From Larkinella insperata (GTDB taxonomy: Bacteria > Bacteroidota > Bacteroidia > Cytophagales > Spirosomataceae), in the NCBI RefSeq assembly GCF_026248825.1, contig NZ_CP110973.1, positions 4,361,501 through 4,425,500 on the forward strand: a stretch of 64,000 nt of DNA, in the 5' to 3' direction. The notes under the pieces were generated by a model. The model had not been told where the DNA came from. It ran no database searches and saw only the letters and a program-made list of their open reading frames with translations. The translations under genes were made by a program, and so were the position numbers. Each line of letters begins with the position of its first letter. Positions within the stretch are counted from its first letter, which is position 1. Below are positions 51,891 through 61,212 of this stretch, one piece after another.

Positions 51891-52126
51891 GGGCTTAGTA
51901 GAGAAAGTAATTAATGGTAGTTGGTTTAGTTAACGATTCACTTTGTAATCTTGACACCCCGTCTAGACCGTTGGCTGAATCACTCGCTGATCGTCTGCGG
52001 TTTGATGCGGGGTCAGAGGTACGAAAGTACAAAAAAACAACGGATGTCCGTGGGGTGAAGAAGTCCCAATGCGGGCGGGGTCCGAAGCCCCGAACGGCCC
52101 ACCGATACACCTTTAGGACCGGTTTT

Positions 52127-53473
52127 TCAGGACCGGCCAAAAATGTTTTTGTCTAAAAACGCGTTCCGGAATTTGCCTTTGGGGTCGTATTCGGTCAGCA
52201 TTTTGCGGAAATCGGGCAGCTTGGTGTACCGCTCCTGAAGCTGGGCTGGGGTGATGGAAAAGAGCTTGCCCCAATGAGGCCGGGCTCCAAAAGGTGCCAG
52301 TTCCTTTTCGATCATCGGCAGAACTTTCCGGACCGAGTTCCAGTCGGGTTTCCAGGTGAAGTGAATGGCTACCGAGCGCTGTTTGTAGCACGGACTCATC
52401 CAGAAGTCGTCGGCTTCGATGGTACGGATTTCCGAAATGAACAGGTGCGGGCTGATGTGGTCGCGGAGCCGCTCAACGGCCAGAATCGCTTCGACCGCGT
52501 TGCGGTAAGGCACAAAAAACTCCGATTGCAGCTCTTTCCCGCTGCTGGGCGTGAAGCCCATGCGAAAGTGGGGCAGCCGTTCGTACCACGGGCCGGGAAC
52601 GCCCATTTGTTCGGTGCAGTTGACGGCCGAAAGCTCGGCGATGGGGTGCAGGTTCTTTTTGGCGAGCTGGGCCCCGTAAAATTCCGGTTTTGGTGCCGGC
52701 GATTGCCCTTTTTCAAGGCGTTCTTTCAGCCAGACTTCGTTGACGCGACCTTTCTGCCAATCGGTAAACAGGCTGACGCTGTAGGCACTCGATTCAATAG
52801 CTTCGAAGTGATCTTTAAGCTGGCTCATCGGCAGATTTACGTAAACGAACTGCCGCATTTTATACGTCGGCTGCACATCCAGTGTAACTTTCGTAACCAC
52901 GCCCAACCCGCCCAGGTGGACGACGGCCGCCCGGAAGTCTTCGCCGTCTTTTCGGGACAGCGTCCGCACCTCGCCGTTGGCCAGCACGATTTCCATAGCC
53001 GCCACCGCCGTCGATAAATTGCCGTTTTTAAAGCCCGAACCGTGGGTGGCCGTTGCACAGGCCCCGGCGATGGAAATGTGCGGCAAGGAAGCCAGATTGT
53101 GCAGCGCAAATCCTTTGCTGTCGAGGTAGGTGGCCAGGTTACCGTATTTCATGTTGGCATCTACCGTGACGGTTTTGGCCTGGGTGTCCAGGCTATGAAC
53201 CTTCGTCATGTCCACCAGCGAGATCATCTGGTGGGAGCTGTCGGCAATCCCGTTGAAGCAGTGGCGGGTTCCCAGGACCTTCAGTTTATCGTACTTTTTA
53301 ACCAGATTTTGGGTCTCTTGCAGGGATTTGGCCGGGTACAGGCGGTTGGTACTATAGGCGTAGTTACCCGCCCAGTTTAAGAGTTTTTTATCGTCCATCC
53401 AGGTTTCGAGGGAGGGAAGCACCGGCGTTGCCAGCAGGGTGGAAGAGATTTTTAGAAAAGTTCGTTTTTTCAT
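52127..53473 (-). CDS. FAD-dependent lactone/alditol oxidase-like protein, exported
   Basis: A 448-residue FAD enzyme of the vanillyl-alcohol-oxidase superfamily with a D-arabinono-1,4-lactone-oxidase-type C-terminal domain (relatives: alditol/xylitol oxidases). The FAD-domain LGTRHCFNGIADS near residue 70 carries the His that is covalently joined to FAD in relatives; AGACATATHGSGF is the pyrophosphate loop. The C-terminus has RPHWGKLF and FRKMLTEYDPKGKF. The N-terminus (MKKRTFLKISSTLLATPVLP) looks like an export signal. It oxidises a polyol or lactone; the exact substrate is unknown. Confidence 0.88.
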   Translation of the reverse strand: MKKRTFLKISSTLLATPVLPSLETWMDDKKLLNWAGNYAYSTNRLYPAKSLQETQNLVKKYDKLKVLGTRHCFNGIADSSHQMISLVDMTKVHSLDTQAKTVTVDANMKYGNLATYLDSKGFALHNLASLPHISIAGACATATHGSGFKNGNLSTAVAAMEIVLANGEVRTLSRKDGEDFRAAVVHLGGLGVVTKVTLDVQPTYKMRQFVYVNLPMSQLKDHFEAIESSAYSVSLFTDWQKGRVNEVWLKERLEKGQSPAPKPEFYGAQLAKKNLHPIAELSAVNCTEQMGVPGPWYERLPHFRMGFTPSSGKELQSEFFVPYRNAVEAILAVERLRDHISPHLFISEIRTIEADDFWMSPCYKQRSVAIHFTWKPDWNSVRKVLPMIEKELAPFGARPHWGKLFSITPAQLQERYTKLPDFRKMLTEYDPKGKFRNAFLDKNIFGRS

Positions 53474-53604
53474 GGGTTCGGAATAGGTTACCGGCTGTGC
53501 CGGAAAATAAACTTCTTCGCCAATATACCAGAATAAAAAATGGAGTGCAGATCTTGGGTACAGTATGGTGAAAATTTAAACACGACTCAACGCAAAATTC
53601 CTCC

Positions 53605-53787
53605 ATGAAACTAACGGTAGAAACAACGCAGAAAGAACTCGAAGTGGTCAACACCACGCTGACCCGGCTGATTAATGAACTAAAAGGGCAACCGGTGACG
53701 CTGGAAAGGTGGGGCCTGAACCAGATCGACCTGGGTCGGATCGAGCGGTTTCGCGATGCCCTTCGTTCAGCACCGGTAAGTGAATAA
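53605..53787 (+). CDS. Small helical hypothetical protein (60 aa)
   Basis: A 60-residue protein (MKLTVETTQKELEVVNTTLT at the start), strongly helical with heptad-like spacing of Leu/Ile, ending in RFRDALRSAPVSE. No family recognised. It is uninterrupted and has normal composition for this genome, so it may be real. It sits in the gap between the FAD oxidase and the M24 peptidase genes. Confidence 0.45.
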   Translation: MKLTVETTQKELEVVNTTLTRLINELKGQPVTLERWGLNQIDLGRIERFRDALRSAPVSE

Positions 53788-53921
53788 CCGCTGACCGGGC
53801 CCCGCCAGCCGCCGTTTTTAGTTTTTAAACGGTAAAGCGGACTGGTACCGCCGGAAATTTGATCGAAACGGTAATCCATGCGGAACTTACGTTATTTTAG
53901 CAATTGATAACGTTTGCGCCC

Positions 53922-55280
53922 ATGAATCACCGTTTCCTTTTTCTGCTGCTCCTTCTTTTTTCTGCCTCCAGTTTATCGGCCCAGCCGCTTTCCCCGACGG
54001 TCGTTCTGAATGAACGCGAACGGGCCCGGGTGGTCGATGAAATTCTGGAAGACCGCTTCATCAACCTGTTGCCGCAGTTGATGCGCCGGGAGGGCATCGA
54101 TATGTGGGTGCTTATTTCGCGGGAATACAACGAAGATCCGGTCCTGAAAACGATGCTGCCCAGCACCTGGCTTTCGGCGCGACGCCGGACCATCCTGGTT
54201 TTCTTCGATCCCGGCGCGGGAAAGGAACTGGAAAAGCTGGCCATTGCCCGGTATGATGTTGGAACGCTGCTGAAAGGCGCCTGGGACATTGACGTGCGGC
54301 CGAATCAGTGGGATGCGCTGGTCAAAACAATTCAGGACCGCAAACCGAAAAAGATCGGCTTGAATTTCTCCAAAAATTACGCCCATGCCGACGGCCTGAC
54401 GTTTACCGAGCGCAGTGAATTCATGGAAAAATTACCGCTAGATTATCAGAAACGACTGGTTTCGGCGGAAAAGCTGTCGGTGGGCTGGCTGGAAACACGC
54501 ACGGAAAAAGAGATGGTGATCTATCCGCTCATTTGTCGGTTGTCGCATCAGATCATTCAGGAAGGTTTCTCCGAGCAGGTCATCCAACCCGGCGTGACGA
54601 CCACCGACGACGTGGTCTGGTGGTTCCGTCAGCGAATTACGGAACTGGGTCTGGAAACCTGGTTTCACCCGACGGTGGACGTGCAAAGGGCCGATTCACC
54701 GGAATTTGAACACCTGCGGACGTTTTCCAAGCAACCTTCCGGACAGGTTATCCGGCCCGGCGACCTGCTCCACGTCGATTTCGGGATTACGTACCTGCGA
54801 CTCAACACCGATCAACAGCAACATGCGTACGTTCTCAAACCGGGCGAAACCGAGGTACCGGAGAGCATTCGCCGGGCCTTCCGGCAGGGAAACCGTCTGC
54901 AGGACATTTTGACGGAACGGTTCAAGGCCGGCAAAACCGGGAATCAACTGCTGCTGGAAGCGCTGGAACAAGCCAAAAAAGAAGGCATTCGGGGGACGAT
55001 TTACACCCATCCGATTGGCGTTCACGGCCACGCGGCCGGCCCGACCATCGGGATGTGGGATCAGCAGCAGGGCGTTCCCGGTTCCGGCGATTATCCGCTG
55101 TTTGCCAATACCGCCTATTCCATTGAACTGAATGCCGCCGTTGAGATTCCGGAGTGGAAGAAAACCGTCCGCATCATGCTGGAAGAAGACGGTTTTTTTG
55201 ATGGCACTGCGTTTCGCTACATCGACGGTCGACAATCGGACGTATTGACCATTCCGCGGAAGCTAGCGCATGTAAAATGA
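53922..55280 (+). CDS. Exported M24-family metallopeptidase (Xaa-Pro aminopeptidase-like)
   Basis: A 452-residue periplasmic protein with a signal peptide (about 1-20, SLSAQ) and the two-domain creatinase/aminopeptidase P layout. The M24 dinuclear metal site is largely visible: Asp in HVDFG, a second Asp 11 residues on (LNTDQQQ), His in HPIGVHGH, Glu in SIELNAAV and Glu in LEEDGFF. The second Asp context is less canonical than in characterised Xaa-Pro peptidases, so peptidase specificity is only presumed. It may trim peptides liberated by secreted proteases. Confidence 0.88.
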   Translation: MNHRFLFLLLLLFSASSLSAQPLSPTVVLNERERARVVDEILEDRFINLLPQLMRREGIDMWVLISREYNEDPVLKTMLPSTWLSARRRTILVFFDPGAGKELEKLAIARYDVGTLLKGAWDIDVRPNQWDALVKTIQDRKPKKIGLNFSKNYAHADGLTFTERSEFMEKLPLDYQKRLVSAEKLSVGWLETRTEKEMVIYPLICRLSHQIIQEGFSEQVIQPGVTTTDDVVWWFRQRITELGLETWFHPTVDVQRADSPEFEHLRTFSKQPSGQVIRPGDLLHVDFGITYLRLNTDQQQHAYVLKPGETEVPESIRRAFRQGNRLQDILTERFKAGKTGNQLLLEALEQAKKEGIRGTIYTHPIGVHGHAAGPTIGMWDQQQGVPGSGDYPLFANTAYSIELNAAVEIPEWKKTVRIMLEEDGFFDGTAFRYIDGRQSDVLTIPRKLAHVK

Positions 55281-55382
55281 AAATGAAGCTGTCTTTAAAT
55301 GGTAAATAACAGACAAGATTATGAGGGGTTGGCTAACAATGTTTATAAAAGTTATCGTCATTTTTTGAGAATTAGTGAATGG

Positions 55383-55601
55383 TCAATCCTCTCCGATTTT
55401 AATGAATTTTTTCCGGCAGCCCTGACATCGATAGGAGCGGTGAGGCACAAAAAATAAAAGCGTTCGGGTCAGCAACGATCGGGGAATGCGCTCGGCGGCC
55501 GCTTCGTTTCGCCCGCAGTGAGGACAGGTCTTTTCGGTGGTAAACCGGCGGGAAAGAAACATAATGTTCAGTCCACCAGATAATAGAGATAAAGCTTTCA
55601 T
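55383..55601 (-). CDS. Small zinc-ribbon-like protein (72 aa)
   Basis: A 72-residue protein with two Cys pairs, CPHCG (about residues 26-30) and CQGC (about 60-63), spaced like a zinc ribbon, and a basic linker between them (RIPRSLLTRTLLFFVPHRSYR). No named family recognised. It may bind nucleic acid or be a small regulatory protein. ATG at 55601 is chosen; one more ATG lies two codons upstream. Confidence 0.6.
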   Translation of the reverse strand: MKALSLLSGGLNIMFLSRRFTTEKTCPHCGRNEAAAERIPRSLLTRTLLFFVPHRSYRCQGCRKKFIKIGED

Positions 55602-55912
55602 GAGCACGTTTCGTGGGTTGTACCCTTGAAGATACTGTACTCGCTACAAATAAGGCCACTGATTACAAATTATTACCAATACATTCTTGGTTAGTTTTTA
55701 TAAATTCGTAATTCTGTTCAAAAACCTGCTTGGGAGATGGAGATCAAAGGCAATAATTATTTTGTAAATGGGTAAAGGATGCGCTGAGTCGATGTTAATA
55801 ATCAGACATCGAAACGTGTTTATTTTCTCTAGATGATGCGGCCGACTTGCTCAACTCCTACGGATACATGCTGTTAAGGCCGTTTCGAGTAGCTCCATTT
55901 TACTTGCCTAAT
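55602..55912. other. AT-rich intergenic region, no gene assigned
   Basis: No gene assigned. A plus-strand frame of about 44 codons (55813-55945), open after a TAA, reads like protein (SLDDAADLLNSYGYMLLRP) but has no plausible start and runs through the aldolase terminator. It may be a gene remnant or chance. Confidence 0.4.
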
Positions 55913-55944
55913 AAAAAAGGTTACGAGCCTCACGACCCGTAACC
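55913..55944 (-). terminator. Intrinsic terminator of the aldolase gene
   Basis: GGTTACG (55919-55925) pairs with CGTAACC (55938-55944). On the minus strand six T residues follow. It is 32 bp after the aldolase stop codon. Confidence 0.75.
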
Positions 55945-55976
55945 CCTTCAACGTTTAATTCTTAACGCATCACTGC

Positions 55977-57056
55977 TTACGCCAACCGGTTGATGCAGTT
56001 CAAATCTTCGAACGCTACTTTCAGCCGTTGAACCACGCTTTCTTCGGCTTTGCGCAGCCAAACGCGCGGATCGTAGTATTTTTTGTTCGGTGCATCGGCG
56101 CCGGTCGGGTTACCGAGTTGGCCTTGCAGGTAATCTTTATTCGCTTCGTAATAATTCCTCACACCGTCCCAGGTAGCCCACTGAATATCCGTGTCGATGT
56201 TCATTTTGATGGCTCCGTACCGGATGGCTTCCCGGATTTCCTCGCGGCTCGATCCTGAACCGCCGTGGAATACAAAGTTCACCGGTAGCGGACCCGTACT
56301 GAATTTCTCCTGAATGTAATCCTGCGAGTTTTTCAGAATGATCGGCGACAGCTTCACGTTACCCGGTTTGTAAACCCCGTGTACGTTTCCGAAAGCCGCA
56401 GCGATGGTGAAGTTTGGCGAAATTTTCGACAGTTCTTCGTAAGCAAACGCTACTTCCGAGGGTTGGGTATACAGTTTTGAATCGTCAACGTCGGAGTTAT
56501 CAACGCCGTCTTCCTCGCCACCCGTCACCCCGAGTTCGATTTCCAGCGTCATGCCCATTTTCGACATCCGCTCGAAGTATTTCGCGCAGATTTCCAGGTT
56601 TTCTTCGATTGATTCTTCAGACAAGTCGATCATGTGCGAGCTGAACAGCGGTTTGCCCGTCTGATCGAAGTGTTTTTCACCGGCATCCAGCAGCCCGTCG
56701 ATCCAGGGCAGCAGCTTCTTGGCGCAGTGGTCGGTGTGCAGAATCACGGGAACACCGTAGAGTTCGGCCACGTGATGAACGTGCAGGGCTCCGGAAATTG
56801 AGCCGGCAATAGCTGCCTGCTGGTTGGCGTTGGACAGGGTCTTGCCCGCATAGAATATACCACCACCATTCGAAAATTGAATGATAACCGGCGAATTGAC
56901 GGCTTTAGCCGTTTCCAGCACAGCATTGACGGAATTAGTACCGACGACATTCACGGCCGGAAGGGCGTAATCATTTTCGTTGGCGTGACGAAAAATTTCG
57001 CTGACGCCTTCGCCGGTTACGACACCGGGCTTAAATCGGGTGGCTACTTCGCTCAT
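55977..57056 (-). CDS. fbaA: Class II fructose-bisphosphate aldolase
   Basis: A 359-residue zinc-dependent aldolase that reversibly splits fructose-1,6-bisphosphate in glycolysis and gluconeogenesis. Zn-site HTDHCAKKLLPW (about residue 108), DLSEESIEENL, the GVTGGEEDGVDNS loop and FHGGSGSSREEI phosphate-binding region are all present. The length is that of the class IIA (E. coli FbaA) form. The ATG at 57056 is used; the upstream in-frame TTG at 57062 would add two residues. Followed by an intrinsic terminator. Confidence 0.96.
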   Translation of the reverse strand: MSEVATRFKPGVVTGEGVSEIFRHANENDYALPAVNVVGTNSVNAVLETAKAVNSPVIIQFSNGGGIFYAGKTLSNANQQAAIAGSISGALHVHHVAELYGVPVILHTDHCAKKLLPWIDGLLDAGEKHFDQTGKPLFSSHMIDLSEESIEENLEICAKYFERMSKMGMTLEIELGVTGGEEDGVDNSDVDDSKLYTQPSEVAFAYEELSKISPNFTIAAAFGNVHGVYKPGNVKLSPIILKNSQDYIQEKFSTGPLPVNFVFHGGSGSSREEIREAIRYGAIKMNIDTDIQWATWDGVRNYYEANKDYLQGQLGNPTGADAPNKKYYDPRVWLRKAEESVVQRLKVAFEDLNCINRLA

Positions 57057-57266
57057 AGTCAATAGGAAAAAATAGATTAATGCAAGAAAAAATTAACTGA
57101 TTCTGAGATGGCTCTTAACCAATGAATTCCGCGTGCAAATTACAATTTATTTTATGGTTATTGCACAGAGTGGAGCGGAGGATAGCAGAGATTATCCGAG
57201 AAAAATGCCGCTTTCCCTGTGTGAACTTTTGACAGGCCCCGTTTATCCTTAACCCGCATTAGCCGG

Positions 57267-58886
57267 ATGCACAGAAAAAAATACGTTCTGCTGACCTTCT
57301 TTCTGCTTTCCTTTTTCCGTTCGTCCACCGCTCAGGATTGCGATTGCCAACGTCTTGCCAGCCAGGCGTTTCCGAATGCGATCGTGACAACGGCCGAGTG
57401 TGTGGCCGTGGGCGCTTTTCGAATACCGGGGAGTAACCACGTGGTCCCGGATCTGCCCGCCTTTTGCCGGGTGGCCGCTACGCTCAAACCCGTACCCGAG
57501 TCGAACATCCACATCGAAGTCTGGCTGCCCAGCACGGGTTGGAACGGGCGGTTTCTGGGGACGGGCAACGGGGGCGGGGCCGGTAACATCGGCTATTCGG
57601 CGCTGATCAACGGGTTGAAGCGCGGATTTGCCACCGCCAATACCGATATGGGAACCGCACCCACCGCCAACGAAGCCGTGGGGCACCCCGAGCGCTGGGT
57701 CGATTTCGGACACCGGGCCACGCACGAGATGACGGTAACGGGCAAAGCCATTACGCAGGCGTATTACCGGAAGCCGTTCCACCACGCGTATTTTGCGGGT
57801 TGCTCGACGGGCGGGCAGCAGGCCCTCATGGAAGCCCAGCGGTATCCGGAAGATTACGACGGGATACTGGCCGGCGCCCCCGCCAACAACCGCACGCACC
57901 TGCACACGGGCTTTGTCTGGAACTTGAAAGTGACCAACCAGTTTCCGGGGGGCGCGTTTCTACCGAAAGAAAAACTGACGCTGATCACCAACGCCGTCCT
58001 TAAAGCGTGCGCGGGCAAGGACGGCGGGGCGCCCGGCGATAACTTTCTGACCGACCCCCGCGCCTGCCGGTTTGATCCGGAAACGTTGCCCCGTTGTCCG
58101 GACGGGGTGGACGACGGCACCTGTCTCACGGCGGCCCAGCGAACGGCGTTGCAAAAAATATACGCCGGACCGACCAATCCGCGTACGGGCGAACGGCTGT
58201 ATACCCCCATTCCCCTAGGTAGTGAAGCAATCGCATCCGGTCTGGAAATGCAGCAAAATCCGAAGCAGGCTCCCAATTCGCTGTTTTACCAGTACAAGTG
58301 GGTGTTTGGACCCAACTTCGATTACGCTTCGTTCGACTTTGACCGCGATCAGGACAAAATGGATTCCGTACTCGCTCCGATCCTCAACGCGAATGATCCG
58401 GATTTAAGGCCGTTGAAAAAACGCGGTGGCAAACTGCTGATGTACGCCGGAACCGCCGATCCGCTAGTTCCCTACCAGGATGCACTGGCCTACTACGAGC
58501 GGGTGGTAAAAGCGCAGGGCGGCCTGAAGCCAACGCAGGAATTTTTCCGGTTTTTTCTGATTCCGGGCATGGCGCATTGCGGTGGAGGGCCGGGCCTGAA
58601 CGACTGCGGGCAAAACCTGGCGCTGAACGTTCCGCAGGATCGGGCGCACGATGTTCTGACGGCCCTGATCAATTGGGTGGAACAGGGCACCGGCCCCGAT
58701 CAGTTGGTGGCAACGGCTTACCAAAACGAGCTTCCGGCCAACGGCGTACGGTTTCGGCGGCCTGTCTATCCGTACCCAAAGCTGCCCAGATACATCAAAG
58801 GTGACCCGAACCTGCCAACCAGCTATCGGGGTGTGGCCTATCCCAAAAGAACGGTTTTGACGCCCGCCGGGAAGTACCTCCGGTAA
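57267..58886 (+). CDS. Tannase/feruloyl-esterase-family secreted esterase
   Basis: A 539-residue exported serine esterase of the tannase/feruloyl esterase family, which cleaves phenolic esters from plant polymers. Signal peptide (1-22, SSTAQ). Nucleophile motif AGCSTGGQQAL (about residue 173), acid Asp in GTADPLVPY and His in GMAHCGGGPG. The Cys residues next to the Ser and His (the CS-D-HC signature) form the disulfide that brings the triad together. It fits plant-material degradation; the precise ester is unknown. Confidence 0.93.
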   Translation: MHRKKYVLLTFFLLSFFRSSTAQDCDCQRLASQAFPNAIVTTAECVAVGAFRIPGSNHVVPDLPAFCRVAATLKPVPESNIHIEVWLPSTGWNGRFLGTGNGGGAGNIGYSALINGLKRGFATANTDMGTAPTANEAVGHPERWVDFGHRATHEMTVTGKAITQAYYRKPFHHAYFAGCSTGGQQALMEAQRYPEDYDGILAGAPANNRTHLHTGFVWNLKVTNQFPGGAFLPKEKLTLITNAVLKACAGKDGGAPGDNFLTDPRACRFDPETLPRCPDGVDDGTCLTAAQRTALQKIYAGPTNPRTGERLYTPIPLGSEAIASGLEMQQNPKQAPNSLFYQYKWVFGPNFDYASFDFDRDQDKMDSVLAPILNANDPDLRPLKKRGGKLLMYAGTADPLVPYQDALAYYERVVKAQGGLKPTQEFFRFFLIPGMAHCGGGPGLNDCGQNLALNVPQDRAHDVLTALINWVEQGTGPDQLVATAYQNELPANGVRFRRPVYPYPKLPRYIKGDPNLPTSYRGVAYPKRTVLTPAGKYLR

Positions 58887-58999
58887 GGGTTTTGCCATTG
58901 CGTCATTCCGGATAGCGGTGGCCGGGCGGGCCGGATAACATTTCCTTTTGCCATTGGTTAAACTTGTACCTATTTTTCTGCCTACTAAACAAAAAAGTT

Positions 59000-59542
59000 G
59001 TGGAAGCGCCCTTGAAACAATTGCTGGAAGTGTTCCCCCGGTCCGGCCGGGTTGAGTGGATCGGGATCCGACCGATTCGAAAAGCCCCCCTTCAATCGGT
59101 ATCGGAAGTGGACGTATCGGAGAAAAACGGCCTGATCGGAGATCATTACAGCGGCCGGAGCGGCAACCGGCACGTGACCCTGATTCAGGCGGAACACCTG
59201 CCCGTAGTGGCCTCCCTAACCGGGCACGACTCCGTTGATCCCGGCTTGCTGCGGAGAAACATCGTTGTTTCGAAACTGAACCTGCTGGCGCTGAAAGACC
59301 ACAAAATCCAGATCGGGGATTCGGTTATTCTGGAAATCACGGGTTACTGCCATCCCTGTTCCCGCATGGAAACCAACCTGGGGCCGGGCGGTTACAACGC
59401 CATGCGCGGCCACGGCGGTCTGACGGCCCGGGTGGTGCAGGGCGGTACCATCGAGGTAGGCGATGACATCACGGTGTTGCCAGCTGATCAGCCGGTATCA
59501 GACGGTTTACCCACTCCCGAAACCGGATCGGCATACCAGTGA
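59000..59542 (+). CDS. MOSC-domain protein
   Basis: A 180-residue MOSC-domain protein, a beta-barrel sulfur-carrier fold related to molybdenum-cofactor sulfurase C-terminal domains and YiiM-like proteins. The conserved Cys lies in GYCHPCSRMETNLGPGG, and RGHGGLTARVVQGG follows. The start is taken as GTG at 59000; an upstream TTG at 58964 would add 12 hydrophobic residues with no clear purpose. Together with modABC it hints that the cell uses a molybdenum cofactor, though they are 30 kb apart. Confidence 0.88.
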   Translation: MEAPLKQLLEVFPRSGRVEWIGIRPIRKAPLQSVSEVDVSEKNGLIGDHYSGRSGNRHVTLIQAEHLPVVASLTGHDSVDPGLLRRNIVVSKLNLLALKDHKIQIGDSVILEITGYCHPCSRMETNLGPGGYNAMRGHGGLTARVVQGGTIEVGDDITVLPADQPVSDGLPTPETGSAYQ

Positions 59543-59641
59543 CGATTCCGCGAACTCACTAAGCGCCGAAGCTCATCGAGAGGGCCTGAGCAGGAGGGGC
59601 GGCTCGGCAAGGGGTTGTTCCCCGGCTTATCCTGTAAGAGG

Positions 59642-59674
59642 GGCCGCGATCGCTCAAGGAGACCGATCGCGGCC
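59642..59674. repeat. GC-rich hairpin after the MOSC gene
   Basis: GGCCGCGATCG (59642-59652) pairs perfectly with CGATCGCGGCC (59664-59674) around an 11-base loop. No T-run follows, so it may be a processing or attenuation site, not a classical terminator. It lies 18 bp before the ATG at 59692. Confidence 0.5.
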
Positions 59675-59691
59675 GCTTAACGAACGGATTC

Positions 59692-60048
59692 ATGAAGATT
59701 TCACTATACCCCGGAGAATTTTTTGGCTTGGTTGAATTTCTGCGCGTTCGGATAGAAAGTGCCCTGACCTTGTCAATTCACGAACGAACCATCTACGAGC
59801 AAGTCCTGATTGAGTATTGGGAGAAAGGCAATATCGGCAAGAGTGCTATTGCCTGGGGGCTGCGCAGCCCCCGACAACGCTACCGTTTTTCCGTCCCGAT
59901 CAGCGTCATGCGGATTCTTCATCAGGAGATGCAGCACTATGACCTTTCAATGTACGGCCAGGCTTTTCTGGCCAGGCTGGATCAGGAACTGATCAACAAT
60001 TCCGATCGGCAGTACCAGCTTATTCGGGGTAAAACACGAATCAAGTAA
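59692..60048 (+). CDS. Hypothetical protein (118 aa)
   Basis: A 118-residue, predicted helical protein with no signal peptide. It starts MKISLYPGEFFGLVEFLRVR and has a Trp-rich middle (WEKGNIGKSAIAWGLRSP). I do not recognise a family. It begins a block of small genes of unknown function that is more AT-rich than the rest of the window. Confidence 0.6.
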   Translation: MKISLYPGEFFGLVEFLRVRIESALTLSIHERTIYEQVLIEYWEKGNIGKSAIAWGLRSPRQRYRFSVPISVMRILHQEMQHYDLSMYGQAFLARLDQELINNSDRQYQLIRGKTRIK

Positions 60049-60160
60049 TTCCGCCGGTCGGCCGGGATTGTCAATAAGCACCGTTTTCGGGACGAAGCTT
60101 ACTAACCACGCCCTGTTGAAGGATTGACGAAAAAGCCCGTGATTGAAACAATAAGCAACT

Positions 60161-60343
60161 TTACGGCAGAAGCTTCCGGACTTTATCCGTGATCCGCTCA
60201 TTTTTGCTGAGCAGCTTTTGCAGCCTCTCGGAGAGCAGAACGTTTTGGCTGTGTAAGAGCTGGATGCGTTCCTTCAATTCCTGACACTGCTGCTGGTAGT
60301 GTCGAAGGGTACGGTTGTTTTCCTCGTGATTAAACGGAGTCAT
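60161..60343 (-). CDS. Small coiled-coil hypothetical protein (60 aa)
   Basis: A 60-residue protein made almost wholly of a coiled coil with Leu/Ile heptads (CQELKERIQLLHSQNVLL, SERLQKLLSKNERITDK). It resembles other short leucine-zipper-like proteins but matches no family I can name. Its length and strong heptad pattern favour a real gene; a random ORF is possible. Confidence 0.5.
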   Translation of the reverse strand: MTPFNHEENNRTLRHYQQQCQELKERIQLLHSQNVLLSERLQKLLSKNERITDKVRKLLP

Positions 60344-60513
60344 GGTCGGCTGGTTAGGGAGAAACTAGACCGACAGCTTAGACCACAGGGGGCGGAAAAG
60401 AGACTCAGCGTGAACTGATTAGGATGGGGCGGTAAAACAGTGCGCCCGTTAATAATTGTTTAACAGACTGACCGATTAAAAAGTTTAAATTTTCAGAAGC
60501 CAGCTTTCCGGAA

Positions 60514-60927
60514 TTAGCTTTTCAATAGTTGAATTTTTTCCTCAATACGATCCATTCGTGCGAAGAGTCTATCCGCTTTTCGCTTCCAGTTTTTTTTTTC
60601 TTCTTCAACTCGTTTGGCGGTTTGCATCGCGTAGGAAACGTTGCCTTGAAGCCGAATAACCCGGGCGGTAGTATAGTGATAATCCCAAACCCGAACGGCC
60701 AAAACTTCCTGATATTGCTCTTCGATTTGCAACATGCCCTGCGCAAAGGCCGGCCCCCTGAAAGCATCCAGCGGTAATTCCGTTCGGTTACCATTTTTTT
60801 CAATTAGAAGGGCGGAATGAACGTTTTTTCCACTGGCCAGAAAGGCATTGAGTGTATCTAAGCCCACTTCGATTGTTGCGCAGAGACAGAAGGTTTTAAA
60901 ATCAGCAAACGTAATGTGAAACATCAT
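60514..60927 (-). CDS. Hypothetical protein (about 137 aa)
   Basis: A soluble protein of about 137 residues. The N-terminal half is a mixed alpha/beta domain (FHITFADFKTFCLCATIEVG, LLIEKNGNRTELPLDAF) and the C-terminal half is a charged helix (AKRVEEEKKNWKRKADRLFA) likely to form a coiled coil. No family recognised. ATG at 60927 is used; ATG at 60924 also fits. Base composition is AT-richer than most genes here. Confidence 0.6.
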   Translation of the reverse strand: MMFHITFADFKTFCLCATIEVGLDTLNAFLASGKNVHSALLIEKNGNRTELPLDAFRGPAFAQGMLQIEEQYQEVLAVRVWDYHYTTARVIRLQGNVSYAMQTAKRVEEEKKNWKRKADRLFARMDRIEEKIQLLKS

Positions 60928-61175
60928 ATTGATAGCCCTTAGGGTAGAACAAATCAACAGCTATCTAATGAGGTTTATGGCATTTCTAATTAATTGTAAG
61001 GGAATGGCCCATTAGCTGGACGTGTTTTAACTCCTAACGGCAACAAAATTGATAAGAATAAGGGGAGGTAATCCTCACCAAGCGTCTGCAAATTGAGTTA
61101 ATCCATGTCGGTTAATAGATGGTATCTGGAAAAATTTATTTCGTCTGTTTATTGGATAAGCGTTGATACGTATCT

Positions 61176-61200
61176 TAGCGGGCCATTATTTAGCCCGCTA
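61176..61200 (+). promoter_or_regulatory. Hairpin upstream of the methyltransferase gene
   Basis: TAGCGGGC (61176-61183) pairs with GCCCGCTA (61193-61200), 13 bp before the ATG at 61213. It probably lies in the 5' untranslated leader and would not fit inside a coding region, which argues against a start at 61105. Confidence 0.45.
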
Positions 61201-61212
61201 ACCCTATTCCAT

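Noticed and set aside
53889..53913. ACGTTAT...ATAACGT inverted repeat just upstream of the M24 peptidase, similar to the ModE half sites
   Set aside because: The spacer is 11 instead of 12 bases, outer bases do not match the modA site, and the gene has no link to molybdenum. Probably coincidence.
55813..55945. About 44 protein-like codons upstream of the aldolase terminator
   Set aside because: No start codon in a sensible place, and the frame runs through the terminator hairpin. Not enough to call a gene or pseudogene.
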